Positions 35,335 to 42,921 of a DNA stretch of 64,000 nucleotides are shown in pieces. The position numbers were made by a program, and so were the translations under genes. Source of the stretch: CAZFGK01 sp964518635 (GTDB lineage: Bacteria > Zixibacteria > MSB-5A5 > GN15 > FEB-12). Numbering within the stretch: the first letter of the stretch is position 1; every line of letters begins with the position of its first letter. The stretch covers positions 1 to 64,000 of the forward strand of contig CAZFGK010000016.1 in assembly GCA_964518635.1 (NCBI GenBank), in the 5' to 3' direction. The notes under the pieces were generated by a model, which ran no database searches, was not told the DNA's origin, and saw only the letters and a list, made by a program, of their open reading frames with translations.

Positions 35335-35456
35335 CGGTGATTCTGTGTGGATTTATCCAGGGTGAACTGGAGGGATCCAGATCGACCGCTAGATAGCAGT
35401 CACCTCACGTAAGTCGCGTTTCATCATATAAACTGGACCACCTCCTTTCGAGTGTA
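35300..35456 (-). ncRNA. Candidate ~155-nt small transcript with mini-ORF and extended anti-16S match
   Basis: A near-consensus promoter (35462-35489) and a strong terminator (35299-35334) bracket this segment on the minus strand. About 7 bases after the expected transcription start lies AAAGGAGGTGGTCCAG (35448-35433). That is the complement of the conserved 16S rRNA 3' end (CTGGATCACCTCCTTT) except for one base that can still pair as G-U. A 12-codon ORF follows, then CTGGATCCCTCC (35380-35369), which can either pair back to the ribosome-binding segment or fold locally with TCCAG. It is free-standing: the next gene downstream on this strand points the other way. Confidence 0.55.
35389..35427 (-). 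CDS. 12-codon mini-ORF (MMKRDLREVTAI)
   Basis: ATG ATG at 35427-35422 opens a 12-residue peptide that ends in TAG at 35389. The very strong Shine-Dalgarno core GGAGG lies 13 bases before the first ATG, longer than optimal. The charged N-terminal half and short hydrophobic end do not look like a toxin or a signal peptide. It may be a leader peptide or a translated part of a regulatory RNA. Confidence 0.45.
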   Translation of the reverse strand: MMKRDLREVTAI

Positions 35457-35461
35457 CCGTA

Positions 35462-35489
35462 ATTATATTGAGTTGAATAATTTTGCCAA
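35462..35489 (-). promoter_or_regulatory. Near-consensus sigma-70-type promoter for the small RNA unit
   Basis: On the minus strand TTGGCA (35489-35484), 16-base spacer, TATAAT (35467-35462). Transcription should begin near 35455. It is the best promoter match in the window. Confidence 0.7.
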
Positions 35490-35492
35490 GCA

Positions 35493-35532
35493 AAAAAATA
35501 GGGGGATCAGAGGCTTCATCCGGAAGCCCCCC
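35493..35532 (-). terminator. Second minus-strand terminator, directly before the small RNA promoter
   Basis: GGGG (35532-35529) and GGCTTC (35528-35523) pair with GAAGCC (35517-35512) and CCCC (35505-35502), followed on the minus strand by TATTTTTTTG. On the + strand the hairpin is followed by ATTTTG, so weak bidirectional action is possible. Confidence 0.6.
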
Positions 35533-35550
35533 ATTTTGTATAACCCTTGG

Positions 35551-35608
35551 ACAGTTACGCAAGCCCAGCCAACGGACAGGGAGATTCTCGTCCCCGTCCC
35601 GTGACTGT
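35551..35608. other. Strong two-helix secondary structure of unknown role
   Basis: ACAGTTACG (35551-35559) pairs with CGTGACTGT (35600-35608), 9 bases with one T-G. Inside, GGACAGGGA (35574-35582) pairs with TCCCCGTCC (35591-35599) with one mismatch. A 14-base one-sided bulge separates the helices. The shape suits a structured RNA. Neither strand has an obvious promoter for it, and the + side runs into the cyclophilin promoter. Confidence 0.4.
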
Positions 35609-35613
35609 TCTTG

Positions 35614-35642
35614 TTTACTGACGATGGCTGAACACCTATACT
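35614..35642 (+). promoter_or_regulatory. Promoter of the cyclophilin lipoprotein gene
   Basis: TTTACT (35614-35619), 17-base spacer, TATACT (35637-35642), about 48 bases before ATG 35690. Confidence 0.5.
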
Positions 35643-35689
35643 TTTTTGGTTAATGAATCACTCACCCAGATTTGATTGGAACTGAACAG

Positions 35690-36370
35690 ATGGCTCTCTC
35701 GATTTCAGAATTTGCTCACTCACTTTCCAGTGCCGGCGGCGCAGCTCTGACCCTCGGTATTCTTCTTCTTGCCTGCGCTCAAGGGGATATTTCGGCCACC
35801 GACGGCCCTCGCCCAGCCAGACCAGCCGTCGCCTATGGCGACACTTCAAAAGCGGCAGCCGACTATGTCATGCCGATGCGTAACGCCAAAAACAAGATCG
35901 TCACTCTCGAAACCAGTTTCGGCAACATGACCATCGAACTCTTTCATGACCTCGCCCCGAATCATGCTGATTCATTTTATGCCCGCGTGCTCGACGGATT
36001 CTACTCGAAACAGATTTTTCACCGCATCATCCCGGGTTTCATGATGCAGGGGGGAGACCCGAAGGGGACCGGTCAGGGGGGCGCGAACTACACCCTGAAA
36101 GCTGAATTCTCGAAAGAGCCGCATGTCGCGGGAACTCTCTCCATGGCTCGCACAAATGATCCGAATTCTGCCTCGACGCAGTTTTTTGTCTGCTTCAACG
36201 ATGCCCCGCATCTCAATGAGCAGTACACGGTGTTTGGACATCTGCTGAAAGGGTACGACGTTCTCTACAAGATCGAAAAGTATGCAGGGTCGCCGAATGT
36301 CAAGACCGATCCGCCGAAGCTGATCAATTCGTTTGTATCCGATGCAAGCGGAAAGCCGAAGAAGGGTTGA
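35690..36370 (+). CDS. Peptidyl-prolyl cis-trans isomerase, cyclophilin type, lipoprotein
   Basis: Catalyses proline isomerisation, here in the cell envelope. From ATG 35690 the N-terminus has a hydrophobic stretch ending LLLACAQG, a lipobox, so the enzyme is probably lipid-anchored. The cyclophilin core shows FHRIIPGFMMQGGDP, GTLSMART, STQFFVCF and YTVFGHLLKGYDVL, with the catalytic Arg in FHRI. The W of the cyclosporin loop is replaced by the bacterial-type HLNEQ. It is a single-gene unit between its own promoter and a 13-base-stem terminator. Confidence 0.88.
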   Translation: MALSISEFAHSLSSAGGAALTLGILLLACAQGDISATDGPRPARPAVAYGDTSKAAADYVMPMRNAKNKIVTLETSFGNMTIELFHDLAPNHADSFYARVLDGFYSKQIFHRIIPGFMMQGGDPKGTGQGGANYTLKAEFSKEPHVAGTLSMARTNDPNSASTQFFVCFNDAPHLNEQYTVFGHLLKGYDVLYKIEKYAGSPNVKTDPPKLINSFVSDASGKPKKG

Positions 36371-36413
36371 TCGAAGTCAATTCGCAACTCACCGAGCATC
36401 CTAAGTATTCTGA

Positions 36414-36458
36414 CACTGCTCACGCGTGCATAACCAGCGCGTGAGCAGTGCTGTTCTT
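36414..36458 (+). terminator. Terminator between the cyclophilin gene and dxr
   Basis: CACTGCTCACGCG (36414-36426) pairs perfectly with CGCGTGAGCAGTG (36438-36450), followed by CTGTTCTTT. It also argues against any dxr start before ~36450. Confidence 0.75.
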
Positions 36459-36497
36459 TCAACTTCACCTTCTCTCAGCAAAGAAACTCGTTCAAGC

Positions 36498-37709
36498 ATG
36501 AGCACTCCTTCAGCGCAACTCGTCCCGACAACAGGGAGGAGATTCACTCGTCTCCGACGTATTGTGCTGCTTGGTTCGACCGGCTCTATCGGAACGCAGA
36601 CTCTTGATGTTATTTCTAGAAATTCTGAGCACTGCGAGTTGCTGGCGATTTCATCACACTCAAATGAGATTCTCCTCGCCGAACAGGTCAGACGATTTCG
36701 ACCGAAGTTTGTAGGCATCGTCGATCAATCATCCGGTAATCGTCTACGCGCTTTGCTTGGTGGAGTGAAAGTCGAAATCCTGGTCGGGACTTCATGTCTG
36801 ACAGAATTGGCAGCACTTTCCGACGCGGATATTATTGTCAATGCGGTTGTCGGATCAGCAGGTCTTGCAGCTTCATTGCAAGCAGTCGAACAGGGTAAGA
36901 TCCTCGCCCTTGCCAACAAGGAATCCCTCGTCGCAGGTGGGGGACTCTTTGCGCCGATTTGCCAGAAGACAGGGGCGGTTGTCCATCCCATCGACTCAGA
37001 ACACTCCGCGCTCTGGCAGGCACTGCAGGGGAATGATCCGGCGAGTATCAAATCGCTGATCCTGACTGCTTCCGGCGGGCCATTCCGGACAATTTCGAAA
37101 GATCAGCTACAAGACGTGACTGTCGAGGAGGCACTCTCTCACCCGACCTGGCGAATGGGACCAAAAGTGACCATCGATTCGGCAACCCTTGCCAACAAAG
37201 GGCTGGAGATCATTGAAGCGGTCATGCTTTTTGGTCTGCCGCGGAAAAAAGTGCAGGTAGTGGTTCATCCGCAGTCGATTGTCCACTCCATGATTGAGTT
37301 TGCTGATTCCTCGGTCATGGCGCAGCTTTCCACCCCTGATATGCGTCTCCCTATTTCATATGCCTTATCCTATCCGGATCGCTGGGCTGGTCAGCCGGGA
37401 ACAATTGAGTGGTCGAAGCTGTCTACTCTTACATTCGAGATGCCCGACACTAAGCGATTCCCCTGTTTGCAGCTTGCCATGGATGCCGCCGATGACCTCG
37501 GCACCGCTCCGGCGATTTTTAATGCTGCCAATGAATCAGCGGTGGCGGCGTTTCTGGAGCGATCCATTTCATTTGTGCAGATTCCTGAGGTCATCGCCCG
37601 GGTTCGGGAGCAGATGACAATAGAAAAATTAGATTCTCTGGATGATATTCTTCTCGCCGACCAACAATCGAGGCAGTTTGCCCGTACAGTGATTGAGAAA
37701 CTTCCATGA
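36498..37709 (+). CDS. dxr: 1-deoxy-D-xylulose 5-phosphate reductoisomerase
   Basis: Dxr makes MEP, the committed step of non-mevalonate isoprenoid synthesis. The NADPH site LLGSTGSIGTQTLDVI starts near residue 24; ALANKESLVAGG, the metal-binding DSEHSA and the ASGGPFR loop are intact. ATG 36498 gives 403 residues, matching the family; the frame to 36426 lies inside the terminator hairpin. Its stop overlaps rseP (ATGA), an arrangement common in bacteria. Confidence 0.95.
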   Translation: MSTPSAQLVPTTGRRFTRLRRIVLLGSTGSIGTQTLDVISRNSEHCELLAISSHSNEILLAEQVRRFRPKFVGIVDQSSGNRLRALLGGVKVEILVGTSCLTELAALSDADIIVNAVVGSAGLAASLQAVEQGKILALANKESLVAGGGLFAPICQKTGAVVHPIDSEHSALWQALQGNDPASIKSLILTASGGPFRTISKDQLQDVTVEEALSHPTWRMGPKVTIDSATLANKGLEIIEAVMLFGLPRKKVQVVVHPQSIVHSMIEFADSSVMAQLSTPDMRLPISYALSYPDRWAGQPGTIEWSKLSTLTFEMPDTKRFPCLQLAMDAADDLGTAPAIFNAANESAVAAFLERSISFVQIPEVIARVREQMTIEKLDSLDDILLADQQSRQFARTVIEKLP

Positions 37710-38827
37710 CAACTATTCTCGCGTTTGTATTCGTCTTAGGTGTGCTCGTGTTTGTTCATGAGCTGGGGCATTTTCTTGTTGCGAAATGGGCAGGAATCAA
37801 GGTCGAGCGTTTCGCGCTCGGTTTCCCCCCTTTCATTTACAGCAAGACCGTCGGCGAGACTGCATACAGCATCGGAATAATCCCGCTTGGTGGTTTTGTA
37901 AAAATGCTGGGTGAAAATCCGGACGAAGAGGTGCCTGACCCCAAAGACCCGAAAGCTGAAAAGACCGAAGTCGTTCCACCTGATCCAAACGACATCGGTC
38001 GTAGTTTCATGGACAAGTCGGTCGCCAAACGAGCGGCGGTGATTATTGCCGGACCGCTGATGAACTATGTCCTCGCCATACTTGTCCTGATTGGGCTGTA
38101 TACTTTTGCCGGAAGACCAATTGTCGACGAAACAAAAATCGTCCTCGGTGAAGTTTCGACAGATAGTCCCGCCTCACGAGGCGGACTCATGGCTGGTGAT
38201 CAGATAGTTTCAATCAATGGTAAACAGGTCACGTCGTATGATTCTCTTCGTGCCGTGATTTCAGCCAACCCGGGAACTTCGGTTGAACTTGAGTGGCTGC
38301 GCGGGAGCGAAGTCTTAACTGGCAGCATCGTGCCATTGGGTGAACCGGTTCCGAATGAAAAGGGGACGATAGACACCGTCGGTAGAATCGGAATCGCCCA
38401 GAAGATTGACCGGTATGAAAGTTATCCATTTACCGAAGCCGTGGCGATGGGCTTTACGACGACTCATGAACTGATCGGGCAAACCGTTCTTTTTGTGAAG
38501 CGGCTGATTTTTGGTGAGGTCAGTACCAACATGCTCGGTGGACCTATATTTATTGCCAAAGAGTCGGGGAATCAGGCCAAGAAAGGGCTCCCGTCCCTCT
38601 TGTTCTTCATGGCCCTTCTCTCGATCAATCTGGCAGTCCTGAATGTTCTGCCAATTCCGGTGCTCGATGGCGGACATCTCATTTTTCTGGCAATTGAAGC
38701 GATCAAGGGTTCCCCAGTGAATGCAAAAGGGCGACTCCTTGCTCAGCAGATCGGCATGGGGCTGTTGCTCATTCTGATTGTCATGGTGACCTACAACGAT
38801 ATCTTACGGATGATTCGCGGCTACTAG
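37706..38827 (+). CDS. rseP: RIP zinc metalloprotease RseP-like (site-2 protease)
   Basis: Intramembrane protease that cuts anti-sigma factors and signal peptide remnants. The zinc site H18-E-L-G-H22 lies in the first membrane helix, and the third ligand is in NVLPIPVLDGGH (D321). One PDZ domain is visible at ~130-200 (GGLMAGDQIVSINGKQV). With 373 residues it is the single-PDZ form, shorter than E. coli RseP with two. It is coupled to dxr and followed by lepB. Confidence 0.9.
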   Translation: MTTILAFVFVLGVLVFVHELGHFLVAKWAGIKVERFALGFPPFIYSKTVGETAYSIGIIPLGGFVKMLGENPDEEVPDPKDPKAEKTEVVPPDPNDIGRSFMDKSVAKRAAVIIAGPLMNYVLAILVLIGLYTFAGRPIVDETKIVLGEVSTDSPASRGGLMAGDQIVSINGKQVTSYDSLRAVISANPGTSVELEWLRGSEVLTGSIVPLGEPVPNEKGTIDTVGRIGIAQKIDRYESYPFTEAVAMGFTTTHELIGQTVLFVKRLIFGEVSTNMLGGPIFIAKESGNQAKKGLPSLLFFMALLSINLAVLNVLPIPVLDGGHLIFLAIEAIKGSPVNAKGRLLAQQIGMGLLLILIVMVTYNDILRMIRGY

Positions 38828-38892
38828 GGTCGCGTCTGAGCTGGCAGGAGTATCCGGTGAACTTATCGGGGATACTGCCGTAGAAAGGGAAT

Positions 38893-39657
38893 ATGGCCAC
38901 GCCGACCACTCGTACAAAATCTGATCCTGAGCTTACCTCCCGACCAATGGGGGTGACCGGATTTATCTGGGATATTATCAAAAATTACGGACTAGCGTTG
39001 CTGGTCGCGTTGGTCGTGAAGACTTCGGTGGTTGAGGCGTACAAGATTCCGTCGTCGTCGATGGAAGACACGTTGCTGGTTGGGGATTTTCTACTGGCCA
39101 ACAAATTTATCTACGGAGCTGAGATTCTCTTTACCAAGTGGAAACTGCCGGCAGTGCGCGATCCAAAAGCGGGGGATGTGGTCATCTTCATCTTCCCTGA
39201 TGATGGTGTCACCAAGTACATCAAGCGATGCGTGGCGGTCGGCGGTGATACCGTCGAAATCAGAAACAGTCAGCTCTATGTCAACGGAGTGATTTCAGAT
39301 AATCCGGAGCGGGCGAAATTCATTGATGCCCAACGTCAGAACGAGCAAGCATTTGTTCCTGATCGTCGCGGAACGGGTCGAGATAACTTTGGGCCATATG
39401 TGATTCCAGCGAATACTTTTTTCATGATGGGGGACAACCGGGACAACTCCTACGACTCCCGCTTCTGGGGAACCGTACCGCGTGCCAATGTCCTCGGTAT
39501 GGCGATGGCCGTCCATTGGTCATGGAACGAAGGGGAACACAACTCTCCCCCTGTTTCATTGACTGATCCACTTTCTGTACCGCGCTTGTTTTTGTTTAAC
39601 GCCGTTCACTTTATTGAGAAAGTCAGATGGGATCGACTCTTCAGACCAATCAACTGA
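38893..39657 (+). CDS. lepB: Signal peptidase I
   Basis: Removes signal peptides of exported proteins. One N-terminal membrane segment (YGLALLVALVVKTSVVEAY) leads to the Ser/Lys dyad: S56 in IPSSSMEDTLL and K111 in YIKRCVAVGGD. The GDNRDNSYDSRFWG box is complete. An AAAGGGAA ribosome site precedes the ATG. Its last 31 bases overlap the DUF1573 gene. Confidence 0.95.
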   Translation: MATPTTRTKSDPELTSRPMGVTGFIWDIIKNYGLALLVALVVKTSVVEAYKIPSSSMEDTLLVGDFLLANKFIYGAEILFTKWKLPAVRDPKAGDVVIFIFPDDGVTKYIKRCVAVGGDTVEIRNSQLYVNGVISDNPERAKFIDAQRQNEQAFVPDRRGTGRDNFGPYVIPANTFFMMGDNRDNSYDSRFWGTVPRANVLGMAMAVHWSWNEGEHNSPPVSLTDPLSVPRLFLFNAVHFIEKVRWDRLFRPIN

Positions 39658-40406
39658 GCATTTCTCATGGTAGACTGATTTCCACTCTGTCATTTATGAC
39701 GGCAGTGGGTTTCTGTTTTTTTCTGACGTTCTCCTCTGTGAGTGCGGCTCCAAAGGCAAAAGTAAGTAAAGACACCTTTGATTTCGGGCTAGTTGGTCAG
39801 CGGGCATTGTGTACGCGTAATTTTTGGGTCAAGAATCCGGGGACAGAACCACTCAAGGTCTCCCGTATCGATGCCGGTTGCAGCTGCACGCAGATCCCGA
39901 TGCCTGATTCACTGATCCGCCCCGGCGACAGTATCCCTCTCGGGATTACTTTTTCTTCGGGTAATTTTCTTGGAATCATTTCGAAACGTCCGAAGTTCTG
40001 GATCGAAGGGGACAGCACCGAGTACGTCCTGAAAATCTACGCCAATGTCACCAGAGACACGGCCCTCTTTCGACCGATTCTGCCAACTCCATTCCAGGTT
40101 GATATTTCGCAATTCGGAACGAAGGAACGCCGCAAAGCGAGCTTCACATTGACCAACCTGACAAATTTGCAATACAAGATTACTGTCGCTGACAATAATG
40201 GAAAATCTGTGACAGTCTCTGTTCCGAAGACGATCCCTCCGATGGGGAAAGTTGAATGCACGCTGACCGTCACGCCTCAGGCATTAGCGACTGATTTCAA
40301 AGAGTCGATCACTCTCTCTTTCGATGATCCGGACGCCACCAAGCTGACTATTCCGTATCGTCGGCTCTACCGTCCGAATGCCGCACCGGGGACATCAAGC
40401 AAGTAG
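39627..40406 (+). CDS. DUF1573 domain exported protein
   Basis: A signal peptide ends near SSVSAAPKA. The mature part has the DUF1573 hallmark FDFGLVGQ...RNFWVKNPGTEPLKVSRIDAGCSCTQ, an Ig-like fold with a conserved Cys pair, then a second Ig-like unit. The family is common in FCB/PVC bacteria and has no established function. Start is uncertain: ATG 39627 overlaps lepB, ATG 39696 would begin inside the hydrophobic core. Position between signal peptidase and heme export suggests an envelope role. Confidence 0.75.
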   Translation: MGSTLQTNQLSISHGRLISTLSFMTAVGFCFFLTFSSVSAAPKAKVSKDTFDFGLVGQRALCTRNFWVKNPGTEPLKVSRIDAGCSCTQIPMPDSLIRPGDSIPLGITFSSGNFLGIISKRPKFWIEGDSTEYVLKIYANVTRDTALFRPILPTPFQVDISQFGTKERRKASFTLTNLTNLQYKITVADNNGKSVTVSVPKTIPPMGKVECTLTVTPQALATDFKESITLSFDDPDATKLTIPYRRLYRPNAAPGTSSK

Positions 40407-40490
40407 TCCCTGGTTTTGTCTGATCACCTCAGACATTTCTTTATAATAGTTTAGAGTTTCCGTTCTCATCCAATTTCCGTTCTTTCCTGC

Positions 40491-41138
40491 ATGCTGCTCG
40501 TGCATGGTCAATCACTCGCCCGAAAATTTGGCCGGCGAGAACTGTTTGCTAATCTTGATCTCAGCTTTCAGACGGGAGAGGTGCTGGGAGTTACCGGCGG
40601 AAATGGCTCCGGTAAATCAACTCTGTCGATGATCCTGCTTGGGCAATTGCGTCCAACGAAAGGCACCATCCAATGGGAGCTTGATGGCCGAGCATTATCC
40701 TACGACGAACGTCGTGCGGTGAGCTGGATAGTCGCGCCGTACTCTCATTGGTACGAACCCCTCACTGCAGATGAAAACCTCCGTTTTCTGACTGAAGTGA
40801 CCGGTCGTCATTTTGACGGTCGCGCGGTGCAATCTGCACTTGAGCAGGTTGGTCTGGGTGGACGAGGAAGTGATCTGGTGCGAACCTATTCCTCCGGCAT
40901 GAAACAGCGACTCAAGCTGGCAGCGATTGAAATTCTCCGTCCGGCACTTCTCATTCTTGATGAACCGGGGAGTACCCTCGATCAGGACGGTCATGCACTC
41001 ATTAAATCTCGCCTGAGCAGTTGGCGCGATTTTGCGGCGATTGCACTTGCGACGAATGATGAACGGGAAGTTGCTCTGAGCGACAGACAGATTCATCTGC
41101 TTTCTTCATCCGCCCATGAATTCAGAGGGAAGGGATGA
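40491..41138 (+). CDS. ccmA: Heme exporter-type ABC ATPase
   Basis: ATP-binding subunit of the CcmAB(C)D complex used in cytochrome c maturation. Walker A is GGNGSGKST, the signature is YSSGMKQRLKLA and Walker B is LLILDEP. The 215-residue size and the ccmB gene directly following (ATGA overlap) identify it as CcmA rather than another ABC ATPase. c-type cytochrome motifs occur elsewhere in the window (15.4-17.6 kb). Confidence 0.85.
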   Translation: MLLVHGQSLARKFGRRELFANLDLSFQTGEVLGVTGGNGSGKSTLSMILLGQLRPTKGTIQWELDGRALSYDERRAVSWIVAPYSHWYEPLTADENLRFLTEVTGRHFDGRAVQSALEQVGLGGRGSDLVRTYSSGMKQRLKLAAIEILRPALLILDEPGSTLDQDGHALIKSRLSSWRDFAAIALATNDEREVALSDRQIHLLSSSAHEFRGKG

Positions 41139-41812
41139 TCAGTTCGGCCTGGGCAGTGTTCCAGAAGGATCTGCTTCTCGAATTACGTTCAAAAGTAGCG
41201 GTCAATACGGTGCTGCTTTTTGGAGTTGTCTCGCTGGTGGTAGTTTCATTTTCGATTGGTGCCGAGGATTTAACTCCGACGGTGCAGGCGTCGTTACTCT
41301 GGGTCGTTCTGTTATTCAGCGCGATCACTTCACTGTCACTGCTGTTTGTTCGTGAAGAGGACAGTGGGACGGCATTAATCTTACGAGTCGTGGCACCGGC
41401 GCAGTCGGTATTTCTAGGGAAATTCTGGCTTAATCTGCTTCTGTTTTTCATCCAGTTTCTGGTTCTTGTTCCGCTCTACCATGTTTTTCTCAAGCCGACG
41501 GTCGCATCGCTTCCGTTGTATCTGCTGATTCTTTTTCTTGGGCTGGGATGTATCACCATCGCGTGTACATTTGCGGCAGCCCTTGTCGCGCGGGCTGCGT
41601 CACGAGGGGCACTCTTTGGGGTGATGAGTCTGCCGATCATGATCGTCCCGCTCTGGTCACTCACCGGTGGCACCACAAGATTGTTCAACAAGGAATTACC
41701 CGCCGCGGAGCTTTTCGCTGCATTGGCCCCCTACCTGCAGGTTTTGACTGCTTATCTGGTTGTGATGGTCACTCTCGCTTTCCTGTTGTTTCCTCACTTG
41801 TGGGATGACTAA
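41135..41812 (+). CDS. ccmB: Heme exporter membrane protein
   Basis: The 225-residue protein has about six membrane helices and the CcmB N-terminus AWAVFQKDLLLELRSK. Conserved parts include LFVREEDSGTALILRV, SRGALFGVMSLPIMIVPL and a C-terminal helix. It partners CcmA in the heme-handling ABC complex. It is coupled to ccmA by ATGA and overlaps the small ccmD-like ORF. Confidence 0.9.
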   Translation: MISSAWAVFQKDLLLELRSKVAVNTVLLFGVVSLVVVSFSIGAEDLTPTVQASLLWVVLLFSAITSLSLLFVREEDSGTALILRVVAPAQSVFLGKFWLNLLLFFIQFLVLVPLYHVFLKPTVASLPLYLLILFLGLGCITIACTFAAALVARAASRGALFGVMSLPIMIVPLWSLTGGTTRLFNKELPAAELFAALAPYLQVLTAYLVVMVTLAFLLFPHLWDD

Positions 41813-41930
41813 TTACGGTATGGATGGAAACTACATTGCTCTCGCGGTTACTCTTGTGGTCTGGATTGGGATCTTTTTCTATCTGCGTCGACTCGATAAA
41901 CGACTGAAAGAGATCGAAAAACGTCGCTAG
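41805..41930 (+). CDS. ccmD: CcmD-like small membrane protein
   Basis: A 41-residue ORF starting at an ATG that overlaps the ccmB stop by 8 bases (ATGACTAA); ATG 41820 is an alternative. It has one membrane helix (YIALAVTLVVWIGIFFYL) followed by a basic, charged tail (RRLDKRLKEIEKRR), the exact layout of CcmD, which stabilises the CcmABC/CcmE interaction. Position directly after ccmAB supports the call. No ccmC follows. Confidence 0.75.
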   Translation: MTNYGMDGNYIALAVTLVVWIGIFFYLRRLDKRLKEIEKRR

Positions 41931-42026
41931 TCTCGCGGCTACCGACGGTTAGTATCCTCCCTCATCCCGGATTCGTCAGCTGAAATAGGACTGAATCTCT
42001 CAGACACTGACGTCGATACTAGGGGT

Positions 42027-42896
42027 ATGTTCCCTCCTGTATTGTTACGTCCTCTAATCCATGTCACTCCAGTAAGCATTATTGCATTTTTTCTTTCTGT
42101 ACTCCCGCTGCTAAATCCTGCGAAGGCCGGTTCTGTCAGTTTTGATCCATCTGATGGAATATTGCTTGTTGATGTCGTCGTGAATGGTCATATCGAGGCA
42201 CGCTTCGGGCTCGATAGTGGGGCGGATGATCTTTATATCGACTCTTCATTTGCAGCCGCGAACGACATATTTCCATCAAGCGGAAGTCGTCCGTTCTCTG
42301 TGACCGGAATCGGGACCAAAGTCATTGCCCGTTCGGTGACTTTGCGTTCAATTTCCGTTGCGGATGAAGGGCTCTATAATCTGAGTGGGGCAATCGTTGA
42401 TCTTGCGGGGATTTCACAGCTTCCTCATGGAGAGCAACCAGACGGTCTAATCGGATTTCCTGCATTGAATGATTTCGTACTGACCGTCGATTATGCCAGC
42501 CATAAGGTCTCACTCGATCAATCTTGGCCTGATGATCTCACTGCCGATCCGATTGAAATTGAATTCACTCAAATGAATCATTGGATTTCGCTACGAGAAG
42601 AGGCAACCGAGAGTTGGTTTCTTCTCGACCTGTGCGCATCACATTCGTTGATTACTCAGGATGCGGTCGCTGAATTGCAGCTTCAGTTTTCAGGTGATAA
42701 AGTGCAGGTGGCCGATCTCACCCTCGCTGAGGGCTGGAATCTCGGACCGCTGAGTATGTGGTTGATGCCGACAGCAACTCTTTCAGCCCTTCGACCGAAT
42801 GTCAAAGTTGGCGGCTTACTGGGTCAGAATGCACTCGACGGGCTGCGTATATCAATTGACTACGACCGCCGAATCATACGCATCGAGCGGCCGTAG
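42027..42896 (+). CDS. Exported retropepsin-like aspartic protease
   Basis: After a signal peptide (IIAFFLSVLPLLNPAKA) come two similar lobes. The first has the active-site motif L-D63-S-G-A; the second has L-D201-L-C-A, where the usual T/S-G is replaced by L-C. Each lobe ends in a matching stretch (DGLIGFPALNDFVLTVDYASHKVSL and LLGQNALDGLRISIDYDRRIIRI), showing an internal duplication like pepsin rather than the single-lobe retropepsin. It is probably periplasmic. It converges with the S9 peptidase gene. Confidence 0.75.
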   Translation: MFPPVLLRPLIHVTPVSIIAFFLSVLPLLNPAKAGSVSFDPSDGILLVDVVVNGHIEARFGLDSGADDLYIDSSFAAANDIFPSSGSRPFSVTGIGTKVIARSVTLRSISVADEGLYNLSGAIVDLAGISQLPHGEQPDGLIGFPALNDFVLTVDYASHKVSLDQSWPDDLTADPIEIEFTQMNHWISLREEATESWFLLDLCASHSLITQDAVAELQLQFSGDKVQVADLTLAEGWNLGPLSMWLMPTATLSALRPNVKVGGLLGQNALDGLRISIDYDRRIIRIERP

Positions 42897-42921
42897 TCAT
42901 ACTTTCAGAACTGCTTCTTCT

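Noticed and set aside
35431..35455. + strand sequence like the 3' end of a 16S rRNA gene (CTGGACCACCTCCTTTCGAG)
   Set aside because: Only about 20 bases match; no rRNA precedes it. It is better read as the complement of a long Shine-Dalgarno block on the minus strand.
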